Shown here: piece by piece, positions 47,394 through 59,125 of the stretch
Position numbering within the stretch: position 1 is the stretch's first letter
How the letters are laid out: every line of letters starts with the position of its first letter
Assembly (NCBI GenBank): GCA_030015575.1
Contig: CM057338.1
Span: forward strand, 632,764,189 to 632,828,188
Length of the DNA stretch: 64,000 nt
Origin: Agapanthus africanus
Taxonomy: Eukaryota > Streptophyta > Magnoliopsida > Asparagales > Amaryllidaceae
Direction: 5' to 3'
Made by a program: the position numbers and the translations under genes
Notes under the pieces: model-generated
Database searches by the model: none
Seen by the model: only the letters and a program-made list of their open reading frames with translations
Told to the model about the DNA's origin: nothing

Positions 47394-48064
47394 TGTAACA
47401 TTTCAGAAATCATTTTGCGAATTTTTCCGTTTTAGGGCAAAATTGTCGGTATTTTCCGTTTTAACCCGATTTCGATCAAACGTCCGTAGAAACTTGCTGG
47501 CACCTATTTTAGCTAAAATAAAGCTTGTGCGCGAACTTTGGGGGTATTTGGAAAGTTTTGGTTCAGATAGAATTTTTCCCAAATAAAATATTATTTTAGC
47601 CGGTAAATTATGCACGTAAGTCGAGATATTTCTTCTAAATGAAAATTCTTGGAAATCATCACTATAATTATTTTGGAAGCTTCTTTTCTAAATATCTAAA
47701 TATTTTTGAATGCAAAAAGGTTTTGTTTTAAAAAGAAAAGAAAATGAAAGAAAGGTGGCATTTTGCATTTAATGTGCATTAATTGAATTTTTCTAGATCT
47801 TTCTTCAACTTTATTCACAAAAACCCCTCCACCTCTTGCTTTGGCCGGCCCTCCCTCATTCCCTGCTGCCCTCATTTTTCCCAACTCCATTTTCATCTCA
47901 TTTTGCTTGAAAAATTCATAAAAAATCCAAATTAAATCATACAAATTCAAATATAATCCAAAAGCTTCATCTTTCTTCACAAATCTTGCTTGGATCTTCA
48001 TTCTAGTGGGGATTTTGGAGGCTAAAATTTGGTTTTATTCTTATTTCAAGTGGTGTTCTGGAAG

Positions 48065-48740
48065 GTATAAAACCTTAACTCTAATCTCTTTTTGTTGCTT
48101 AATACTTTATGCTAGCTTAATTAGATGTTAATTTAAGCTTTAAATTTCATGTTTCAAAATTCTAGAAATGGTTTTAGAAATTCAGGTTAAGGTTAAAGCT
48201 TGATTTAAGTGTTTAATGTTTTATTGAAGTGTTAATTTGTGATTAGGAAAAGCTTAGCCTAGTAGAAAATGTTAATTTTTGTTAATGAATACTTTGTTTA
48301 AGTATGATATATTGCTTACTAGGTTTTTGCTAAAACTTATTTTGCGAGTGTTAAAAATATAGAATTGGTTTAGATAGCTGAGTTAAGCTATTATAAGGTG
48401 TTTGTAATCGCTAGATATGCGTTAGCTTGAAACTAGTGCAAAATATTGCGATAAGTTGCTTACTAGGTTTCGGGGTTTTTCCGACGTGGGTTCGATTGGT
48501 CGTTGCGAGATTATATCTATTTTATTCCTCGTAATTATTTATGTTGTGTTGCACGATCGGGACGATCGGGGTCTAGACTTGGTGTTTTGTAGTTTAGCGA
48601 CCCCAATTAAGGTTTTTGGCCGATGTCGCGATAGATGCGCTAAGCGCGCAGTGTAATTTTCCGGGCGTTTTCATCGCGTTTCGTTGTCTTTTCGTCATTG
48701 TAGGATGTTTTGCTTATGTGTTTTGTTTGTGAAATTTTAG
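48065..48740 (+). other. Putative first intron of the gypsy C LTR leader (3' copy)
   Basis: GAAG, GTATAAAACC, then AAATTTTAG before GTTCGCAGG, 676 bases, equivalent to 32590-33269. Confidence 0.5.
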
Positions 48741-48973
48741 GTTCGCAGGCGGGGACTACGAACACTGCTACAAAGGGAAAACAGATGGTAGGATTCGCCT
48801 AGCTTGGTGCGTTGGTGAGTAGATTTACAGGGGAATCGCCCGCATGGCGTTATGCGTCTGGGCTAGAGATGTTATTTTCTGTCGCATATTCTATGTCATA
48901 TTTAGAATTGCGCATTTACCCTATTACTTAGATATTGTTGTGCCTGAACTAGTATCCTTAGAACACTGCACAT

Positions 48974-49044
48974 ATTATTGACGATTCATGTTACACGAGC
49001 ACTGATTGCATGCCACACACACCGTCAATAATTGCCATGTCACG
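48974..49044 (+). promoter_or_regulatory. Conserved LTR stem-loop (gypsy C, 3' copy)
   Basis: The arms ATTATTGACG (48974-48983) and CGTCAATAAT (49023-49032) pair perfectly over 10 bases. The loop contains CACGAGCAC and the tail is TGCCATGTCACGC. Confidence 0.62.
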
Positions 49045-49189
49045 CACAACCCACATATAGAAATGATATTGCTTGGTTAGGGACATTGGGACAATGATTC
49101 ATATTTCTTATCGCATATGACATATAGCATACCTGTATACCTACATGTTTACACATATACCTTCATATACTTACATGTTAGATACCTGT

Positions 49190-51387
49190 TGTTAGTTATA
49201 TGTATGCCCTAGAAGCCATTACTGTACATTGGATGTATATTGTAGTGGATGCTTGGACATATATAGGGAGGACTTTCTTGCTCGACATGATAGTATGCTA
49301 TCTGGTTGCTCTTTATCTTAACGTGTATGCTGATTGTCTCTCTGTTACATGTTGGTAAAGCCCTTAGGATGTGTACTTGACTACCTGGACTATGATGCGG
49401 ATCATACTAGTGGGGACATGGTAGTCCATAAGTACATCCTTCAAGGTTCTAGTCATGGGTGTATCAAGACAGGGCATCGATATACCAGAGTAAACTTGCG
49501 TATACCTTCTCGACCCATACAGATGGGCGATGGATGATCCCATATCCATTGGTGTTTGACATCAGAGATGATATACGGGTGCTCAGTGGAGACTGGGTAC
49601 ACTGGACGGACTCGCCGAGAACTCTCAGATGGTATTATACCTTACGTCAGATGGCAGTTCTCTGGTGACACTGGTACAGAGTAGTCTGTTGACCCGAGAT
49701 CGTCATAGAGTCTTGTGTGATTCCCACTGTGCTTTGATTTCCACCTTACCACGTCCAAGAGGGCGTGTAAAACGGTGGCTTTTGGGTACAGTCCCGAATC
49801 ATATGGAGGCAATGAGCGATAGGAGGGGATTCGTCTCTCCCGGTATAGGGAGTTGATGTTGCGCTGTGTTCGATTGGCTATAACCGGAAATCCCTGGCCA
49901 GGGTTGCTGAGATTTACTGGTAAGTGTTACCAGTAGTTTCTCCAACTGTTATAGACCTCATATCGACACGACTTATCGAGCTAATGGGGTCTGACGTTTA
50001 CCACCCCTAAGCAAGATATGCGACATATCAGACGAACAGACCGGACTGTACGGTAAGTGTTGGTGGTTGGATTCACAGGAATGTGAGCGGGCTTGCTCGT
50101 CGATCTTCTGATCGTTCAATACTCGGGTGGCTGTTACGTTTAGCAGACCGCTTGCGGCTTGTGGGTGCTTGATATGATCATCATCTGCTGCCGGCGTATT
50201 GACGAGTCTTTAGAGTCCTACACAGAGGTTTCCTGGCTCAAGCGAAACGAAATAGGAGCGCATATGAGATATGTGCGGGACCGAGAATGATACCAGTATG
50301 TGATACTGTATTCTATTCTCGCGATTTGTATCATTGGATGGTTATATGAGATATAGCCGGGTTACCGAATCAAGTGTTGATTCGATACATTGATACACTA
50401 AATATTAGTCGGTTATATGCAGTATGACCGGATCATTAAATCAAGCGTTGATTTAATGATTAAATGCATAATTATATATTTGATATATTACTTTGCATTA
50501 ACTAGTATTGGTTCACTTAAAATGGATTTTCTCACTAGATGTGCACATTGTATATATGATATAGTATTGTGCACTAGTTTGTATCATGTTTGATGATACA
50601 TGCAAGCTTGGGTGTATGTTTACTTTAATCCATGTTTAAGTGAATGGTTAGGGTTTTGTTATCTTTTCTTAACTATTTATTTTATTTATTCATTTTTGGG
50701 CAAGAAAAGATATGGTTGCTTCTTCTGTTTGTTTCCTTGAAGCTTCAAGAAGCTTTGACCATTCTTGTCTCTTTCCTAAACCTAACCATTCACCTAACCC
50801 TAGTTTATTCTCTAAACTTAACCAAGGTTGCATTATGATAAGAATGAATGGAATTTTCTTTTCAAGTGAATTCTTTTTATTCTTTCATCTTCATCATCTT
50901 CATCAAGCTTCATGAAAGCTTGCTAGCTTCAATGGTGAAATGAGAAAAAGAGTGAGAAATCCAATTCTAAAGTGAACCCACTTCCTATTTCTTCATCCTC
51001 TACCACTTGCCATGTAGTATAGTGTGTTTTCTTCACAAGTTTCATGGCTTGGTGAAGTTGGAGCTTGATCTTGAGTTGCCTCGACGTAGATCATCTTCGG
51101 CATCGAAGTCGACGACCTAGCCCGATCTCTTCTTCGATGAAACCACCGCGAGAGTCTAGGATTCCGATGGGTACAGCGGAGGGACGTCATCACGGAACCA
51201 AGGAAGTGGAGGACCGGATCTACAAAGGTTGTAGTCACTTTCCTTTAGCAATAAAGTCGTTTACTTGCTTGCATCGCCTTACCTCTAGTAACGATCTAGT
51301 TTAGGGTTTCTCGGCACATAGAAAAATTTTGAATTGGCCATGTTTGATCACTTGTAGAACCTCATGGGTGTGCCTAGGAACCCTACA
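49190..51387 (+). mobile_element. Solo LTR, Ty1/copia Angela type
   Basis: It starts TGTTAGTTATATGTATGCCC and ends CCCTACA, 2198 bases, with perfect target duplication CCTGT (49185-49189 and 51388-51392). The uninterrupted site is seen in the 5' LTR of gypsy C near 33719-33727. It is related to the outer Angela LTR but clearly diverged from it. Confidence 0.94.
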
Positions 51388-52213
51388 CCTGTATACCTAT
51401 AGAGTATTGTACCATTAGTGATAGATACATACACACTTTATGACATAGCTACAGGTATACCTTGCACACCTATTTCATTTATACCCAGGGGGTATATTAC
51501 ATCATTTACTTATAGGTAGATACATATACCTTGCTATACCTTTATGTTTACACATATATCTAGTTATAGCTACATGTTTACCTTTACTTGATGTTATTTA
51601 GAATTGGAGAAATTAGGAACCGCGTGATATTTATATTAACTTGTTACAGTTAATTAGCGGCTTTTCCTTTATATGCTTTCATTACAGTTTTATATTGCAT
51701 ATATTATATTCATGGATTTTCGCATTGTTATATGGATTTTTCATGATGTTTTCTGGATTTGGGGACCGTGGGAGTTCATGAAATTATGCATTATTTGAAA
51801 AACCCGGTTTCCCTTGATATGATATTTCTGCAGCCACTGTGAGATTTATCGGTTCGGATATATATATACCCCACACGAGGAACGGAGGGGTCCGTGTGCG
51901 GGTACATGGTGGGGCCCGGAGGTACCCCGAGGCAAGAATGAGGTCGTGGTGATAGACGATGAGTATCAGGGGAACCATACTTTCCGGTGACATTACCAAT
52001 GACTCGGCGGTAATCATGAGGATACCGTTGGGAGTCATGTACGTATAGATATGTGGAAAGACGAGCATCAGAGCTAGGCACTCGTGCTTTTCGGATAGCG
52101 TGTGATACGTACCTATCAGGGAGCCAGTCATGGTGACAGCACCTGATAGATCAACATTTCTGTGTCGATGCTTGACACATTGGTTTCATGATATTTCTTT
52201 TTACTCCTTTGTA

Positions 52214-52284
52214 TATATAACAGGGGATTAGGCCGCTGTTATATATGCCCTTACACGAATATTAGTGGAATGGGACGCTAATAT
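52214..52284 (+). promoter_or_regulatory. Twin hairpins in the gypsy C LTR
   Basis: TATATAACAG pairs with CTGTTATATA (52214-52245), and directly after it ATATTAG pairs with CTAATAT (52259-52284). The two loops resemble each other (GGGATTAGGCCG and GGAATGGGACG). The 5' LTR copy is at about 37654-37724. Confidence 0.5.
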
Positions 52285-53580
52285 ATGTGTATTGACTTTA
52301 ATTTATATATATCATCATATTTATTCATGCAAATATATTTAGGATGTTAGATTTTTACTTGATAATTTGATTTAGGATATAGGTGATTCATTTAATATTG
52401 GATACAGGATATTTATGAGATTACTGATTTATACATTCAGGATATATGAGATTTATTCGATATTGTACATTCAGGATTTGTAAGACTTATATGATATGAG
52501 AGCCAATTTGGGGGCTGATTTGGGGAATTGGGATTTGGATTTGTCTTGATGGATTGTGATCCTACCACGATGTCAGGATTCCGTGGATATGACATATTTC
52601 TTTCCATACTCCACATTTATTGTTTATGCACTGCTACATATATTAGTGTACCTTTCATGACTGTTGCATTTACATATCTTTACTTATATGCAGTACTTCA
52701 TGTGTTTGTTGTACCTGTTAGTGTACCTTTCATGACTGTTGCATATGTACATTTTCATATCCTTATTGCATGATTATTGCATACCGATTGTCATATTATC
52801 ATTGCTTCATGTATTAGTTGTACATGCTAGTGTACTTTCATGATTATTGCATTCATATGACCTTTTATTGCTATTAATTGCATATGTTAGATTCACGCTG
52901 TACGTGCATACTTGCGATTACCTGCATATGTTATTTACTATTCACGAGTTGGCAACTCACCCCCGTTGTGCCACAGTTTGTTTTACAGGGTGTTCCCCAG
53001 AGTAGTCGAGGCAGGCTATTCTTCTATCATCTTTTGCTACGGATACCGCATCAGCTCACAGTGTGCAGTTTGCTTAGGTGGGTTTTGTGGTTATTCGTTT
53101 GTTGTATTGTATATTCGTTGTATCCTTGTACTCTCCATCTACTATATTTTCTTGTTGACTTAGAGACTTGGTGAGGACGATATTGTATTTTATTTGTAAC
53201 TTGTTGTCTTTTATACAGTTTCCTTTCTATCGTTTTTTATTTCTTCGCTACGGCGTCGTATATTTGTTGTGGTGGTTGTTTTCCGCCTTTGGGCGTGTAT
53301 TTTCTCCCGTTTGGGGATACTTTACTTTATATTTATGTTGTACCCATTTTTGGGGCAAACTTTTACAAAAGAGGTGCTGCCAAAATTTTAAAGGAAATAA
53401 AGTTGGACTTTTAAAGAATTTGGGTTGTGATTTCAAAGACTTTTAAACAATATTTATTATCTTTTCTTGTCTTTTAATGGTTTAGATTTCTGGGTTTTGG
53501 CTTTCTTTTACTGCGTTACGCCTGTAGACGTTGCGTAGTATTAGGGCCGTCACGTGCTAATTTCGGGTCGTGACGGTACT

Positions 53581-53624
53581 ATATATATAGTAGCCGAGCA
53601 GGGGTGATGATCAGTCGAAAATAT
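53581..53624 (+). mobile_element. Gypsy B interior, copy 1: short piece after gypsy C
   Basis: This AT-rich piece lies between the gypsy C target duplication and the Tat/Athila-like solo LTR. It is assigned to the gypsy B interior by position only. Confidence 0.4.
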
Positions 53625-55404
53625 TGCATTTTTAACACATCAATTTCCCTACTATTTGCAATCATCTAAAGGTGTTCGGTATAAATATAGCACATATTAG
53701 CAAAACGTCTGTAAAATACCAAATAACTTGTGTTATATATTATAACCGGTATTTTTAGGGAAATTGAGTGTTTGTCATTGCACGCATAATCTTTGTATAG
53801 CGCAACACTTGTCTCGAGAATCTGTGCAGGAAATTCCAGGAAAAAAGAGCCGAAACTGTTAAAAGTGCTGATAAAAATACGCCAAGTCCAAGACTTGTGA
53901 TCTGGCAGTGATATAGAAAGAAATATGAGATTCCACACATCAGAAAAGTGCCACAAAGTCAGCACAAGAATACCAAAGAAGTTTCAGGCTCCAAGGCCTT
54001 CAATGGGCCGCGGATCCGTGGCCCAATGGCCCTTCCCGCGGCGGATCTGCGGCCACGTGATGATGGCGTCAGCACAGTTCATCTTCAGGCTTCTCCTTTC
54101 AGTAGCCACACCTCTTCAAAACACCTCGTTCTCCAGAAAACTCCAGAAGCTTCTGTCGGAACAGCAAAGCTTTTTGTTCAAGCTAAACACTTCCAAGCTT
54201 CTTAAGCAAGCCATATAACTACCTAAGCCTAGAAGCTTCTTCCTAACCTCCAAGCTTTCAAAGGTAGCTAGCTCTAACTAACTAACTCTAGAACCTTCTA
54301 CCTAACTACCAAGCTTGCAAGTGAAGCTAAACTAGCTTAGCTTCTAAAGGAAGCTAATCCTAATCAAGGCTATAAAAAGGACCCAAAGGCTTCTTCTCAA
54401 AGGTTGTTGATTGTTGATCAATTTCCACCCACAAGTTGAGTGACACAACTTGTGCATTCAAATCCTAACCCTAATCCAATAACCAAAGCCAAATTCAAGA
54501 TCTCCGAGTACAAATCAAGCAAGAAGCCTTCAACCTTTTAGAAGCAAAGCCGATCTTCAACAGAGCAAGTAATCCAAGACGATCCGCGATTCACGGAGAC
54601 GGTGCGGAGCGAAATCGACGATCTAGTTCTTTCCTCGAATCTTGTAGATCTTGAGAGAATTGTAACAAAATTGTTGAATAATAAAAGGTGAAATTTCTTT
54701 ATCTTGCTTACTTTTATATTTGAGCATTATGATTAGATCTCAATTCTTGATTGTGTTCTTTGTTATGATGCTTGAGTAAAAACTCCGCTCGTGGAGGAGT
54801 CGAGAGAATCAATAAATGATGATGATTAGATCTTGAAACGATTCTTAATTCCTATAAGTTTTGTAAACTCTTGTAAATTGAATCTTCGACAATCTAGTTT
54901 CGAGCGATACTTTTTTGAATGTTTTCGCTCTTAATTAGAGATCGACGATTGGTGATTCAACTTACTAGAGGCAAGAATATGGATGAAAATCAACGAAAGG
55001 ACAAGGGATAGATGATGAAACCCTAGTTTCCGCAAGAGATCCCTAATTCTCGTTGATCAGCATCGATCTAGCATCAAATCATTAATGGATAAGAAAACGT
55101 AATCACTAGTTTTCATCACTTCTATAGATTCAATCAATTCCTACGAGCCTCATTACAATTTCTTGAAACCTAATTCGATTGGATATCATCAATTCTTGAT
55201 TCTTGATTTTGAGTTTTCTTGATATTAGATTTAGATCTAGATAATTCTTGAAATTCACTTTTATAATCTTGAATTGAATTGTCTTTTCTTTTCTCTTTAA
55301 TTTTCAATTCATCTAAATCAAATTCGAACGGATCACACTTTCCCTGCGGACGATCTGTACTCACTAACGCGCTACATCGACACCGTTATTGATTGCGGTC
55401 AACA
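53625..55404. mobile_element. Probable solo LTR, Tat/Athila-like Ty3/gypsy
   Basis: The boundaries are tentative: start TGCATTTTTAAC and end GCGGTCAACA, with flanks AATAT and AAAAT that match at four of five bases. A TATA box TATAAAAAGG lies at 54371-54380 and an AATAAAAGG signal near 54678, in the order expected for promoter and RNA 3' end of a plus-strand LTR. The end, with CACTAACGCGCTACATCGAC followed by a GCGGTCAACA stretch, resembles LTR ends of Tat/Athila elements from memory. A GC-rich near-palindrome is at 54004-54025. No gene is seen. Confidence 0.5.
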
Positions 55405-56053
55405 AAAATTCTTTGATTGTGATCTTTATACAATTTCAAAACACAACACACGAAGAATCATTCAACCAGGTGATATGAGGACAGTGCCTGAGTACTTTTG
55501 CATGTATTAAAAGTTTACCAAGACACTTTCAAAATGAGCTATAGTCTCGCTATTTCCTACGTGTCCACGAGTGACACGAACCTTTACAAAGGAAAACCTT
55601 TTGGGATATTTCGAAAAGGCGAGACGTATCATTTGAGCAAAAACATATATAGAAATATTTACTACTTTACAAATGATCGTCCGCCACTTGTGTCGTGAGC
55701 TATGCATCGTACTGCGATTCGGAAAGGATTTTGCATGTATTTTATCCAGTTTTTAGAGGAAATTAAAAGGGATGCGTAGTATATACGTATTATGATTTTA
55801 ACAATAGTATATTGGATTTCAGTAGTGGATTTCGAGATCTATATCTCCATTGTAACTCGGATGATTGCGTTACGCTTGACGGAGTTCGATTTTGAGTTTC
55901 ATACTCATTTTCATGCGCACATGATGCGCTGTGGTATTTCTGTGTATTCTGTGATTTCGGAGCCCCGTTGATCTGAGCAAGATTATTGAAATGTTTTAGT
56001 ATTTGGGGGTTTAAATTTAAATTCGAGGACCGAATTTATTTAAGGGGGGAGAT
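55405..56053 (+). mobile_element. 3' end of the gypsy B interior with polypurine tract
   Basis: No coding domain is recognised. The segment ends with a purine run of the form AAGGGGGGAGAT (56042-56053) directly before the LTR start TGTAACATTTC, so it is the 3' end of a gypsy interior. Assignment to the same copy that starts at 6061 is by position and by the family B LTR that follows. Confidence 0.6.
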
Positions 56054-56787
56054 TGTAACATTTCAGAAATATAAAATATTATTTTTGGAATTTAATATTA
56101 AAATAAAATATTTCGCGAAAACTATTCGATTTGCGAATTTGGGGTTTTTGTAAAATGGTATAAATATATATACCAATATTTGGGAAATAATTGGAGATTA
56201 AAATGATTTATTCATTTAAAAATATATTTATTGGATTTGGGCATTTTTATAATTAATTATAGGCAAGTTTAAATTAAACTCGATTAGTGCACTACTAATC
56301 ACGATTATGCCAAATCCGTATTTTTAATTAACCATGGCTAGTGCACCATGTCATGTTGCATTTTGTTGCATGTTGTTTCATTGTGTTTGTTTCATTTGTA
56401 TTTGGGCTTTTCTTTATTTTGTGAGAAAGAAAAGAGAAGACATGGGAGGATATTTGATGAGAGAGAAATGGGAGGACCATATGATGGCATGGGAGCATGC
56501 CATGAGAGAGAATGAGAGAGAGGGGGGTATGGCTCCACCGTGACCATTCCTCATTGTTTCCTCACTTCACCATTTTACTTTTCCTTCATCACCTCATCAT
56601 CTTCATCTCCTTCCTCATGCTTCCTCCACCTCCTCTACCCCATGAAAACATCTACAAATCTTCATCAAAACCTCATGCCACCTTCATTAAAAATTATCTC
56701 CACCTCTTCCTAAACCCTATGGACCTTTCAAGTTTGGATTTTGGAGACTTTGGGCGTCTAGGGTTTTTCTTGAGTTGCTCCCATGAG

Positions 56788-57525
56788 GTATAAGTTCCAC
56801 TTCTCATCTTGTAATTAGTTTCTTAACATTATAGTTTAGTTTAGAGTTCATTTTAGTGTGGATTGTGATCTTAGAATTTTCCAAGATGATGTTTAGTGAG
56901 AGACTTGACTTGTAAGTGGTAAATTGAGATGTAGTGAGTATTTACAAGACCTTAGTGATGATTTTACTGGTCAAGACCAGAGACTAGAACCCAAAACACG
57001 AAGTTAGATTTTTCCCGACATCGAATAATTGACAGATTTTGATAGTATATAGAAATCTGGGATGACCTAAGACCACCATAAAATATGTTCCCTTGACAGT
57101 GATACGTGCAGGCAATTTTGAAGCAACCCCTAAAACCCGAGACCCAAATACGCTAACTAGGCCGTAGATTAATTCATGTTGGCCGCAAATTACGGCCACA
57201 TTAGAGTAGAATTTGGTGATTTTTGGTCAGTAATCTTGTTATCTGATATCTAGATTAACCCTATATGCAAAATTCCCTAGTTTGGCCTAGGGTGAAATCT
57301 GGGAGCAATTTCCTATGTTGCTGAATTTGGTATTTGCGATTTCTGAACTTGGGTTTTGGTATTTGATATTGTGTTTGGTCGTTGGACGTTTGTACGTCAA
57401 CGACGAGGGTTATTTGGTTGTTTTTACATGCGTAGGCTATAGGTTCTAACCTATGAGCACACCGTGTGCCGTATCGGTTTTCCGGACATTGATTTTAATA
57501 GCATTACGATGTGTTGTGATTGTAG
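56788..57525 (+). other. Putative first intron of the gypsy B LTR leader
   Basis: CATGAG is followed by GTATAAGTTCC, and the segment ends GTGATTGTAG before GTACCTTCATG, 738 bases. It contains a GC-rich inverted repeat at about 57180-57199 (TGGCCG and CGGCCA). Confidence 0.48.
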
Positions 57526-58015
57526 GTACCTTCATGTGGATTCCGAGACGACGAAGCACATCGACTACGACTAAACAAGGAGATTGCAGGTGAGTAGATT
57601 TATATCTACGGGGGAAGTCGGGTGGATGGCGTATAGCACCCCCGCAATTATAAAATGGAGATCGATATATAGAATATAATCGGAGAAACCTATACTGGGA
57701 AACTATGGATATGATCAAAAAGTTAGTGGGAGATGATATGAATGATTGAATACATATACCAAGATATGAGACAAGATCTATAAAGATATGATAAGAGATC
57801 GATGAATATGATAAGATTGAGATAGATGTGTTATAAGATCGGTAAAATAAGATAAATATATATAAGATTACTTAATGTGACATATTGATGTGATGAAAAG
57901 ATAATATGAAGAAATAAGATGACTTGGCTTAATATGTCAATATGCGGATGTGTGGCGATATGTAAATATAGATACCGTTGCCAAGACATGATATGAGATT
58001 GATATGGATGTGACT

Positions 58016-58016
<1 letters not shown>

Positions 58017-58071
<55 letters not shown>
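58017..58071 (+). repeat. (TA)n microsatellite
   Basis: An uninterrupted run of about 27 TA units, absent from other LTR families. Confidence 0.95.
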
Positions 58072-58075
<4 letters not shown>

Positions 58076-58470
58076 GAGAATAATGAGTGATATACCGTAC
58101 GAGACGTTAGATCCATACCCTCATTGTTGTATAGGTTGGTAGAATCCCTATTTGTTTAATGCCACCGTACAATGGATTACCGTACGCGATGAGTTTTACC
58201 TGATGATTGATCCATACCCTTGACTCGAGAATGACGTACGATGGATTATATCGTACGTGATGCTATGAGGCTGGATTGCCGATTGATAGATTCATCGACT
58301 CGGATATGTTATAGATATTTTAATCCCTCAGGTAGATGTTAGATTAGATACGTATATTTTATAATGCGGCGCTTAGGGTTTACTTTTCTGCTGCGTTTAT
58401 GATATTCTCTTTGCATTGTATATACCTGTGCTTCCATTGTTTGTTATGATATCGTATGCTAGTATACCTG

Positions 58471-58552
58471 CACAATTATCGATGATGCATATGTTACACT
58501 TACACAGATTTGCCGGCTCACACACAATCATCATCGGTAATTGCTATGTCAC
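58471..58552 (+). promoter_or_regulatory. Conserved LTR stem-loop (gypsy B)
   Basis: The arms ATTATCGATGATG and CATCATCGGTAAT pair over 13 bases with one G-T pair, followed by TGCTATGTCAC. Confidence 0.58.
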
Positions 58553-59125
58553 TTACGTAGTCAATTTCTATATCATGCTATTACTCTTAATTGTTCAGTA
58601 TTATCATATGACTCGTTGGCATGACATACTGATATGCTCACATCACTATTCTATGTTGCATGATATATTGATATGCTCACATTTCTGTTCTATATTTGCA
58701 TACATCATGCTTTACGATTATACGCATTGAGATGTTGTTTTCATGAGATTCTGGATTTGAGAACCGTGGTTATATTTCAAAAGAATATATGTATTGTTTT
58801 AAAAACCCGGTTTCTTTTGATATGATATTTCGATGCGTCCACCATGAGTTTTCTCGGTTATGAGCTATGTGATACCCGATTCGAGGAGCTGGACGAACCG
58901 TTTGCGGGTACATGGTGGACCCGATATAGTACCCCGGGGCAAGAAAGGTATGTTGTACAGTAGACGATGAGCCTGGCAGAGGGACTACTACCTACTGGTG
59001 ATAGTTTTGACCTGGCGGTTATCCGTAGAATACCGACCGGAGTCGTAAGATGGATATGGGCCAATCCGGACCGACGGAGCCCATGGGCCGATCCGGACTG
59101 ACGGAGCCCGAGATATGAGGATTTA

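Larger units (their letters stand above)
31918..53575 (+). mobile_element. Ty3/gypsy family C element, complete outline, coding part decayed
   Basis: The 5' LTR (31918-43676) and 3' LTR (47394-53575) are about 3991 and 3979 bases long once their own insertions are removed. A primer-binding site, a degenerate gag-pol region and a polypurine tract AAGGGGGGAAGAT lie between. The flanks GTATT (31913-31917) and GTACT (53576-53580) match at four of five bases. The LTRs differ by roughly 2-3 percent in the parts I compared, in the order of a million years at commonly used plant rates. The coding region has many breaks, far more than the LTR divergence would lead one to expect. Confidence 0.92.
47394..53575 (+). 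repeat. 3' LTR of gypsy C, with an Angela solo LTR inserted
   Basis: It starts TGTAACATTTCAG and ends TCGTGACG. It is interrupted at 49190-51387. It gives the uninterrupted reference for both insertions in the 5' LTR. Confidence 0.93.

Noticed and set aside
54001-54218. Overlapping plus-strand open frames of 85 and 97 residues
   Set aside because: They lie within the probable Tat/Athila-like LTR, before its TATA box, and show no domain. Probably chance.
56334-56793. Two short open frames with ATG in good context
   Set aside because: They sit in the presumed first-exon region of the gypsy B LTR. The equivalent regions of other families do not keep the frame.
58017-58071. The (TA)n run as a replication or cruciform element
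   Set aside because: A plain microsatellite of this size needs no special role and is not shared with the related LTR families.
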